Both the position numbers and the translations under genes were made by a program. A stretch of 50,961 nt of DNA from Chloroflexota bacterium (lineage in GTDB: Bacteria > Chloroflexota > Anaerolineae > Aggregatilineales > Phototrophicaceae): NCBI GenBank assembly GCA_011523615.1, contig WTGJ01000020.1:328934-379894 (forward strand). Direction: 5' to 3'. The notes below the pieces were generated by a model. That model had not been told where the DNA came from and made no database searches. It saw only the letters and a list, made by a program, of their open reading frames with translations. This document shows, in pieces, positions 41,904 through 48,943 of this stretch (position 1 is its first letter; each line of letters starts with the position of its first letter).

Positions 41904-44606
41904 ATGCCTTCCTTTTCGAGTACACAGGTACGCAGAGCCTTCTTGGATCATTTTGTCTCGCAGGGGCACCGCGAAGTGGCTTCCTCATCGCTCGTGCCCG
42001 CAGATGACCCGAGCCTGCTCTTCGTCAACTCGGGGATGGTCCAATTCAAAGAAGTCTTCCTCGGCCGCGCCCGCCGTGATTACGATTGCGCGACCACCTC
42101 GCAGAAGTGCATGCGCGTCAGCGGCAAACACAACGATTTGGAGGAAGTGGGCCCTTCCCCGAGTCACCACACCTTTTTCGAGATGTTGGGCAATTTCAGC
42201 TTTGGCGCGTATTTCAAGCCCGCCGCCTGCCATTATGCCTACGAATTGCTCACCAAAACCTACGGTTTGCCGCCGGATCGTCTGGTCTATACCGTCTATC
42301 ATGAGGATGACGAGGCGCATGACATCTGGGTCAAGCAAATGGGCATCGACCCGCGGCGCGTGGCACGGCTGGGGCCCGCGACGAATTTCTGGCAAATGGC
42401 TGATACCGGCCCCTGCGGCCCCACCAGTGAAATCCACTGGGATCGTTACCCCGAGCAGGGTGAAGAAAGCATCATCCCCCTGCTCCAACGGGAAGATGAG
42501 CGCTTCCTGGAAATCTGGAACCTCGTTTTCATGCAGTTCAACCGCACCCAGGCAGATCCAAAACACAGCGGTACCTACGACCAATCCCTGCCCCAGCCCG
42601 GCGTCGATACCGGCATGGGCCTGGAAAGAATCACCAGCGTCTTGCAAGATGTCGCTTCTACCTACGAGACCGACCTGTTTCAGGCCATCATGGACGCCAC
42701 CGCGGAAATCACCGGCCATGGTGCCGCCCAGCGCCGCAACCAACAGGTGGCCTACCGCGTCATCGCCGATCATGCGCGAGCCGCCGTCTTCCTCATCGCC
42801 GATGGCGTGCGTCCCGGCGCGAAGGGGCGCGATTCCGTCTGCCGCACGGTGATCCGCCGGGCGGCCCGTTTCGGCCAGCAGCTCGGCCTTTCAGAACCTT
42901 TCCTGCACCGGGTCGCCCAAACGGTCATCACGGAAATGGGCGAGCATTACGGCGAACTGCGCTCGGCAGCGACCGGCATCACGCAGGAGATCCACCGCGA
43001 AGAAGAGCGCTTCAGCCAGACCCTTTCGCGCGGCATCGGTGAACTGGACGCGATGCTGGCACAATTGTCCCCCGGCGGTGAGCTGGCCGGCGAACGCGCG
43101 TTTTACCTCTATGCCACGCTCGGCCTGCCCCTGCAGGTGACCAAAGACATCAGCGGGGAGCGCGGTCATGCGGTCGATTTGCCCGGCTACCAGGCGGCCG
43201 AAGCGGAACACGCCAGCATCAGTGGCGCCACCCTGGCGGAAGCTGGCTCTCCTGTGGATGGGCCTGCCCTGCTCCAGCAACTCGAACAGGCCCAGGCCTT
43301 GCCCGAAAACGGCTCATCCTATGAACCCTATGGCCCCCTGGAACTGACAACCGAAGCGTTGGCCTTCTCCCGCGGCGGGCAGCTCATCCCCACCGCCACC
43401 GTCGGGGAGAGCGTCGAAGTCCTGCTGGCGCGGCAGCCGTTCTACGCCGAAGCCGGTGGCCAGGTCAGCGATCGGGGCACCCTCATCGGCGATGGATGGC
43501 AAGTGGCGGTGCAGGAGGTGCTGCGGCCGCTGGATGATTGGACGTTGCTGCGCGGCGAAGTCATCGAAGGCCAAACACAAGCGGGGCCCGTAACCGCAAT
43601 CGTGGATGGCCCACGCCGGCGAAGCATCATCCGCAATCACACCGCCACCCACCTGCTGCACGCCGCGTTGCGAAAAGTGTTGGGCGAACACGTTCAACAA
43701 CGCGGTTCACTCGTTGCCCCGGATCGCTTGCGTTTTGATTTCACTCATGGCGAACGCCTCCACAGCGAAATGTTGCGCGAGGTGGAACGCATCGTCAATC
43801 AGCACATCCTGGCCAACGACCGCGTCATCGCCGCACAGCGCTCCCTCGAACAAGCCCGCCGCGATGGCGCGATGGCCCTCTTTGGCGAGAAATACGGCGA
43901 AGAAGTGCGCACCATCGCCATCACCGATTCAGCTGGCGCCAGGTTCAGTTACGAGCTTTGCGGCGGCTTGCATGTAACGCAAACGGCAGAGATCGGCCCC
44001 TTCGTCCTCATCAGCGAAGGCAGCGTCAGCGCGGGCATTCGCCGGGTAGAAGCGTTGACGGGTTCCGCTGCCTTGCAATACATCCGCGAAACTCGGGATC
44101 AACTGCAGCAAGCAGCCGAAACCCTGGCGGTACCGGCAGACCGCATCCCCGAGCGCCTTCAATCGTTGCAGCAGGAGCTCGCTCAATTGAAAAGGCGCAA
44201 CAGCGAGCTCGAACGTTCTTTGGCCCAGCAGCAATTCCGCGAACAACTGCTCCGCCTGGAGGACATCGGCCCGATCCCGGCGCTCATCACCCAATTCGAT
44301 GGCACGCCCATGGCCACGATGCGTGAAATGGCCGATTGGTTCCGCGCCCATCACCCCTCTGGCGTCCTGATCCTGGGCAGCGTCTACGACGGAAAACCGC
44401 AGTTGCTCGCCACGGTGAGCGACGATTGGCAGGCCAGAGGTCTGCAGGCGGGCCAACTGATGCGCGCCATCGCCCCGAACATCGGCGGTGGTGGGGGTGG
44501 TCGGCCGGGCATGGCGCAAGCCGGTGGTTCTAATCCCGTGGGCATCGTACAAGCGTTGGAGGAGGCTCGCTGCTACTTGGCCGATTTCCCCCTCACCCCT
44601 GATTGA
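41904..44606 (+). CDS. alaS: Alanyl-tRNA synthetase
   Basis: Charges tRNA-Ala and edits mischarged Ser/Gly. The 900-residue protein has the full domain set. The class II core includes FVNSGMVQFKEVFLG, CMRVSGKHNDLEEVG and NFWQMADTGPCGPTSEIH, followed by a tRNA-recognition helix bundle. The editing domain has HTATHLLHAALRKVLG and CGGLHVTQTAEIG with its zinc ligands. A C-Ala domain ends GGGGGGRPGMAQAGG. The start MPSFSSTQVRRAFLDHFVSQGH fits the family N-terminus. It overlaps a possible TTG start of the next gene, and a short operon with the baseplate-J-like protein and ruvX is likely. Confidence 0.97.
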   Translation: MPSFSSTQVRRAFLDHFVSQGHREVASSSLVPADDPSLLFVNSGMVQFKEVFLGRARRDYDCATTSQKCMRVSGKHNDLEEVGPSPSHHTFFEMLGNFSFGAYFKPAACHYAYELLTKTYGLPPDRLVYTVYHEDDEAHDIWVKQMGIDPRRVARLGPATNFWQMADTGPCGPTSEIHWDRYPEQGEESIIPLLQREDERFLEIWNLVFMQFNRTQADPKHSGTYDQSLPQPGVDTGMGLERITSVLQDVASTYETDLFQAIMDATAEITGHGAAQRRNQQVAYRVIADHARAAVFLIADGVRPGAKGRDSVCRTVIRRAARFGQQLGLSEPFLHRVAQTVITEMGEHYGELRSAATGITQEIHREEERFSQTLSRGIGELDAMLAQLSPGGELAGERAFYLYATLGLPLQVTKDISGERGHAVDLPGYQAAEAEHASISGATLAEAGSPVDGPALLQQLEQAQALPENGSSYEPYGPLELTTEALAFSRGGQLIPTATVGESVEVLLARQPFYAEAGGQVSDRGTLIGDGWQVAVQEVLRPLDDWTLLRGEVIEGQTQAGPVTAIVDGPRRRSIIRNHTATHLLHAALRKVLGEHVQQRGSLVAPDRLRFDFTHGERLHSEMLREVERIVNQHILANDRVIAAQRSLEQARRDGAMALFGEKYGEEVRTIAITDSAGARFSYELCGGLHVTQTAEIGPFVLISEGSVSAGIRRVEALTGSAALQYIRETRDQLQQAAETLAVPADRIPERLQSLQQELAQLKRRNSELERSLAQQQFREQLLRLEDIGPIPALITQFDGTPMATMREMADWFRAHHPSGVLILGSVYDGKPQLLATVSDDWQARGLQAGQLMRAIAPNIGGGGGGRPGMAQAGGSNPVGIVQALEEARCYLADFPLTPD

Positions 44607-44617
44607 GCGAGGCCAGC

Positions 44618-46183
44618 ATGGCCCGCCTGACGCACTATCTGCAACTCTACGAAAACGAGACCGCGGCACACATCATCGAACGTTTGAATGAACTGCCCCG
44701 CGGCGCCCGGGCTTTGTTCATCCTGCCACCCGATTCGCCGCCATTTCAGGAACGCCTCGATCTCGTTCTGGTGTTGCGGGCCGCCACCCGCCGCGCCATC
44801 CGCATCGCCCTCATCTCGCATCATCCGCGGGTCCTCTACCACGCCGACACCTTGAAGGTCAGCACCTTCGATACCGTCGGCGCGGCCGAAGCCAAACGTT
44901 GGAAACGGGGACGGGCCCGCGCATTCAGCGGCAAAGCGGAACGAGAACGGGCCGAACTCGCGCTGCCACCACATTCCGCCGGGCTCGCCCGCGCTCCCGC
45001 CAGCTCACCCCTCACCCTGGCGCGGAAATTCCTCTTGCGCGCCATCGCCACCGTCGGCTTGGTTTCGATCCCCCTCCTCGCTGCCGCCTTCTTCTTACCC
45101 AGCGCGCATATCACCCTCACCCCCAGCCTCACCACCCAGGTGCATACCATCACCCTCCGCGCCGACCCCTTGGTGGAAGAAATTGATTTTGATCAAGCCA
45201 TCATCCCGGTCACCCAGTTTGTCGTGCGATCCGAACGGAGCGCGCGCCGCCCGAGCAGCGGCAGCACCGTCCTCCCGCAATCCCTGGCGACAGGAACCGT
45301 CACCTTCACCAACCGCACGACGAGTGAAATCTTCGTCCCCGCCGGCACCATTCTGGCGAGCAGCGACGAAGACCCGCTGCGCTTCCGTACCACCGATGTG
45401 TCTATCGTACCGGCGGGTTTTGGGGAAACGACCACCGTCGCCATCGAAGCGCTGCAAGCCTCCGCCGGCAAGCGGGGCAACCTCCCCGCAGGCGCCATCC
45501 AGGTGGTCGGGCCGCCATTTGCGGAGAGCATCCGCGTCGTGAATACCGATGCGACCATAGGCGGGCGCGATGCCACCTACCCGGTCGTGATCGCCGTCGA
45601 CCACAGCGAGCTGCGCCGCCAGTTGGAAAGTGAAATCATCACCGGCGCCTATGAAGAGATGTCGGCCCGGCTCAATCCGGGCCAAACCATCATCCTGCAA
45701 TCGCTCACCATTCCGCCAGAACGGCAACAGGAAAGCTGGGCGCAATACTCCGCTGCAGTGGGTGATATCGTCGACGGAGTGCAGTTGACGCTGAGCGCAG
45801 AAGTGGTGGCCATGGCTTACCAGCAGGCGGATGTGCAACAGGTGGCGCTGGCTCAGCTGGCTGCTGCCCGAGAGGCCGATCAAATCTTCCTTCCCGAACG
45901 AACCAAGGTCGATTGCTGCATCGTGACGGCCGTGCATGAAGATGGCAGCATCGCGCTCGAAATGCGCGCCACAGCGCAATACGCGCCCGTCCTGGACCTG
46001 AACGAATTGCGTTCCTCCCTGGCTGGGCGGCGCTCGGCCGATGCCCGGCAATGGTTGTTGGTGAACCTCTCTTTAGCAGAAGAAGCGGAACCGATCATAG
46101 AACTGCGCCCCTTCTGGTTCGGCAGGATTCCGTTCTGGGCAGAACGCATCACCCTCGAGACCGTCCTGCCCGAAACGCCATGA
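44618..46183 (+). CDS. Membrane-anchored baseplate J-like protein
   Basis: A 521-residue protein. Residues 1-135 are a soluble, presumably cytoplasmic region rich in Arg and Ala. A single transmembrane helix follows (about 139-161, AIATVGLVSIPLLAAAFFL). The rest is an extracytoplasmic beta-rich region whose ATGTVTFTNRTTSEIFVPAGTILASSD and PAGFGETTTVAIEALQASAGKRGNLPAG resemble the phage baseplate J/gp47 fold. There are no other phage genes around it, so this is a chromosomal envelope protein, not a prophage remnant. The start is ATG 44618 after GAGCGAGG; a TTG at 44603 overlaps the alaS stop. It ends in an ATGA overlap with ruvX. Function unknown. Confidence 0.8.
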   Translation: MARLTHYLQLYENETAAHIIERLNELPRGARALFILPPDSPPFQERLDLVLVLRAATRRAIRIALISHHPRVLYHADTLKVSTFDTVGAAEAKRWKRGRARAFSGKAERERAELALPPHSAGLARAPASSPLTLARKFLLRAIATVGLVSIPLLAAAFFLPSAHITLTPSLTTQVHTITLRADPLVEEIDFDQAIIPVTQFVVRSERSARRPSSGSTVLPQSLATGTVTFTNRTTSEIFVPAGTILASSDEDPLRFRTTDVSIVPAGFGETTTVAIEALQASAGKRGNLPAGAIQVVGPPFAESIRVVNTDATIGGRDATYPVVIAVDHSELRRQLESEIITGAYEEMSARLNPGQTIILQSLTIPPERQQESWAQYSAAVGDIVDGVQLTLSAEVVAMAYQQADVQQVALAQLAAAREADQIFLPERTKVDCCIVTAVHEDGSIALEMRATAQYAPVLDLNELRSSLAGRRSADARQWLLVNLSLAEEAEPIIELRPFWFGRIPFWAERITLETVLPETP

Positions 46184-46644
46184 ATGAGGCAAGCGCGGGC
46201 CGTCTGCTCGGGATCGACCATGGCCGCACCCGCATCGGCCTGGCCATTTGCGATGCCCTGGGCCTGGTGGCTCGGCCGCTGTGGGTCTGGCGAAGGCGCT
46301 CACGCCGGGAAGATTTTGCCCACCTGAGTGAAATCATCGTGGCGGAACAGGTGGTCGGCGCCGTCCTCGGCATCCCCAGCAGCGATACAGCCGAGCCACA
46401 CCCGGCAGCCGCCAGCATCCGCAACTGGGCCAGCCGCTTCGTGGCAGCTTGTCAGATCCCCTGCCTGCTTTGGGACGAAACGCTGACCAGTCAGGAAGCA
46501 ACGGCACTGGCGCGGCGGGAAGGCCGCCCTGTCGGCGAGCCCGTCGACGATTGGGCGGCCCAAGTCATCCTGCAATCCTACCTGGATGCGCGGCGAGCCG
46601 GTGTCGCCCCGGCCTTGCCCAGCCGAATCGTCGTCTCTGGCTGA
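46180..46644 (+). CDS. ruvX: Holliday junction resolvase-like RuvX/YqgF
   Basis: A 154-residue RNase H-fold nuclease; family members process pre-16S rRNA 5' ends and are proposed Holliday resolvases. GIDHGRTRIGLAICD (11-25) carries the first catalytic Asp, LWDETLTSQEA the Glu, and PVDDWAAQVILQSYL the last Asp. Length is typical. ATG 46180 overlaps the preceding stop as ATGA. alaS-ruvX linkage is also common in Firmicutes, with different genes in between. Confidence 0.94.
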   Translation: MNEASAGRLLGIDHGRTRIGLAICDALGLVARPLWVWRRRSRREDFAHLSEIIVAEQVVGAVLGIPSSDTAEPHPAAASIRNWASRFVAACQIPCLLWDETLTSQEATALARREGRPVGEPVDDWAAQVILQSYLDARRAGVAPALPSRIVVSG

Positions 46645-46727
46645 ATTCCCCTCGCCGGCATCCTACGCTAAAATGGCGCGGCGGTTCCGCATCCACTCGT
46701 ATGTGCGGCTGACCAAGGAGATGATGT

Positions 46728-47249
46728 ATGACCAATGCCCGCGAAATGATAGAGATCCTGTTGCGTTACAACGCCTGGGCGACCCGTCGAATCCACGCCT
46801 GTGTCGCCACCCTCTCCGATGAAGAATACTTCGCGCCGGTGGATTACTCGATCGGTTCGGTGCATGCTCAACTCGCCCACCTGGTCAAAGTTCAATTCTG
46901 GTGGCTGCATTTCCTCAACGATGGTGTGCTGCGCATCCTGGATGATGATGACCTGGCCTCCCGGGATGCCATCCTCCCCTGGCTGGAACAAACGGAGGCC
47001 GTCGCCGCCGAGTTGCTCGAGAATCTCGATGAAGATGAGTTGGCGCGAGAGACGCAATTGCCTTTCTGGGACGATGAACGGGCCAGCATCACCGTGGCCG
47101 AAGGCTTATTGCAAGTCTGCAACCACGCGACCGACCACCGTGCCCAGGCACTGGCCGCCATCCATTCCCATGGTGGCGAAACGGTAGAGCAAGATTTGCT
47201 GATCTACGCCTTTGAACAGCGTGGCGTGCCCTGGGGTTGGGAAGGTTGA
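46728..47249 (+). CDS. DinB family protein
   Basis: A 173-residue four-helix-bundle protein of the DinB/YfiT superfamily. It has the metal-binding histidine triad: His51 in HAQLAHLVKVQFWW and His133/His137 in CNHATDHRAQALAAI. Members are metal-dependent hydrolases or thiol transferases, or stress-induced proteins of unknown role. A ribosome site AAGGAG at 46715-46720 precedes ATG 46728. A -10-like TAAAAT lies at 46669-46674, so it may have its own promoter after ruvX. It converges with the membrane-protein gene at 47279. Confidence 0.9.
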   Translation: MTNAREMIEILLRYNAWATRRIHACVATLSDEEYFAPVDYSIGSVHAQLAHLVKVQFWWLHFLNDGVLRILDDDDLASRDAILPWLEQTEAVAAELLENLDEDELARETQLPFWDDERASITVAEGLLQVCNHATDHRAQALAAIHSHGGETVEQDLLIYAFEQRGVPWGWEG

Positions 47250-47278
47250 GCCATCCCGACCGCTTCCCTATCCCGCCA

Positions 47279-48121
47279 TCAGTCGATGCCATCCCGCATG
47301 AGCGCGTAGATCGCATAGCGCATGAAGATGAGGGTCAGCAAGATCGGCAGGCCCACCGGCAACGCGTATTCCACGGCGAAGCGCAGCGGCCAGCTGAGCG
47401 GCAACATTCGCGGCAAATTGACCAGTAAGTAGTAGAAAGCCATCATGCTGACCGTCCAGACTGTCGCGATGCCCCGATGAGGCAAAGAGACGCCGAGGGC
47501 GATGGCGAGGATGGCGATCATCATCGGTTCCAGCAGCAGCCGCAGGAGTACGCTGGTCAAGCTGCTCATCAACGCCAGGCGAGACACGATGGGATATTCC
47601 GTCAAGGGCCACTCGCTGAAGACCTGCACCGCCAACACCGGCAAGCTGACGATGGAAACAAAGAGCAACAAGGAAGAGAGGATCCCCATCTGCCGCCAGA
47701 GCGCCGAAGCCGCTTTGCTCAGCAAAATTTCAGACAATTCGTAAGGCGTGGTCCGCAACAATTCCAGCGTGTTGCCGCGCAATTCTTCCGTCACCGTGGC
47801 GACCGCATCCACCATAATTTGCAGCAACATCCGCAAATAAAAGTAAAAACCAAAGGGCAAGAGGAAGAGGCATGCCGTCATGAAGGGGATCATGATGACG
47901 AAGACGAAGGGAGCGACGAAAGAGAGCAACAAGATGAAGATCTGGGCGAAGTAAAGTCGCAGCAAGTGGCGCACTTCCGGCAACTCCGCACGATACCAAC
48001 CCCCCAGGTGCCGCATGACGATCGGGTTGCCCCGCCTCGCCCAGGCCGGCAGGTTCTGATCCACCTGGTTCGCCCGGTCGACCAAGCCCGCTTCCAACCG
48101 ATCGCGCAGTGACATCGCCAT
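47279..48121 (-). CDS. Paralogous integral membrane protein B (possible ABC-2-type permease)
   Basis: A 280-residue protein with a short soluble N-terminus and about six hydrophobic helices. The block TVTEELRGNTLELLRTTPYELSEILLSKA between helices resembles the coupling region of ABC-2 permeases (EExRGTLELLLxTP). VSRLALMSSLTSVLLRLLLEP and GVSLPHRGIATVWTVSMMAFYYLLVNL align with the neighbouring gene product. No ATPase gene is adjacent. It lies nine bases downstream of its paralogue, which itself overlaps glyS. Transport substrate unknown. Confidence 0.75.
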   Translation of the reverse strand: MAMSLRDRLEAGLVDRANQVDQNLPAWARRGNPIVMRHLGGWYRAELPEVRHLLRLYFAQIFILLLSFVAPFVFVIMIPFMTACLFLLPFGFYFYLRMLLQIMVDAVATVTEELRGNTLELLRTTPYELSEILLSKAASALWRQMGILSSLLLFVSIVSLPVLAVQVFSEWPLTEYPIVSRLALMSSLTSVLLRLLLEPMMIAILAIALGVSLPHRGIATVWTVSMMAFYYLLVNLPRMLPLSWPLRFAVEYALPVGLPILLTLIFMRYAIYALMRDGID

Positions 48122-48130
48122 GCTCTGTCC

Positions 48131-48943
48131 TCAGTCCGGCCGCAGCAAGTACAATGCCAACTGCAACAACAAAGCCATCACGACCAGCGGCGCCACCAAT
48201 GGCAGAGCAATCTCCACGCCAAAACGAGCGACCCCATTCAGCGGCAATTGCCGAACCAGATTCAAGATGAGGAAATACATCCCCGTGATCCCCAAGGCCC
48301 AAAGGACCGATGCAGCACGGTGGGGCAGCGCCACACCCATCACCACACCGATGACGCTCACCATGAATGGCTCCAGCACCAGGCGCAGCAACATGGAGGC
48401 CAGGCCCAGCGCCATCGCCAAGCGCGAAACCATGGCGTATTCATAGGGCGACCAGAGGTTCGCGTATTGCGCCATAACCCCCGGCAGACTGAAAAAGACG
48501 CCCAGCATGAGCAAGGTGCTGATCAAATCAACGCGCTTCCACATCGCCGCGGCCGCCTGCGCCAGCAGCATTTCTCGGTTCGGCATCGGCAGCATCTTCA
48601 GCAATTCCACGCTTTCTTGCTGCACCTCGCGCGCCATCTGATAGGAAGCAACGGCGGCGATGCGATACAGGCAATAGCCATAAGCCACCAATGCCAGCGG
48701 CAAGAATAGGATGAATGCGATGTTCAACGGGACGACGATGTTAAATAGGAAGGGAATTGGATACGTCGCGGCGATCAAGGCCACCTGAAACAGGTAGACG
48801 CGCAGAATGGTGGTGTATTCCGGAGCGAGGGTGCGCCAATTCAGGCCCAGTTGCCGCCGCACTACTGGATGCGAGCGCCGCGCCCAACGCGGCAGCCACA
48901 GATCTGCCGCCCGCTCCTGCTGGATGATGATGGGGGTGGACAT
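48131..48943 (-). CDS. Paralogous integral membrane protein A (possible ABC-2-type permease)
   Basis: A 270-residue paralogue of the next gene: VSRLAMALGLASMLLRLVLEP and GVALPHRAASVLWALGITGMYFLILNLVRQLPL align with it almost residue for residue. The equivalent coupling block is MAREVQQESVELLKMLPMPNREMLLAQA. About six helices are predicted. ATG 48943 overlaps the glyS stop as TGATG. Function unknown; a heterodimeric permease pair with protein B is the most economical reading. Confidence 0.75.
   Translation of the reverse strand: MSTPIIIQQERAADLWLPRWARRSHPVVRRQLGLNWRTLAPEYTTILRVYLFQVALIAATYPIPFLFNIVVPLNIAFILFLPLALVAYGYCLYRIAAVASYQMAREVQQESVELLKMLPMPNREMLLAQAAAAMWKRVDLISTLLMLGVFFSLPGVMAQYANLWSPYEYAMVSRLAMALGLASMLLRLVLEPFMVSVIGVVMGVALPHRAASVLWALGITGMYFLILNLVRQLPLNGVARFGVEIALPLVAPLVVMALLLQLALYLLRPD

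Noticed and set aside
44618-46183. Prophage or contractile-injection locus based on the baseplate J-like domain
   Set aside because: No tail, sheath, capsid or integrase gene is near; the gene is embedded between alaS and ruvX.
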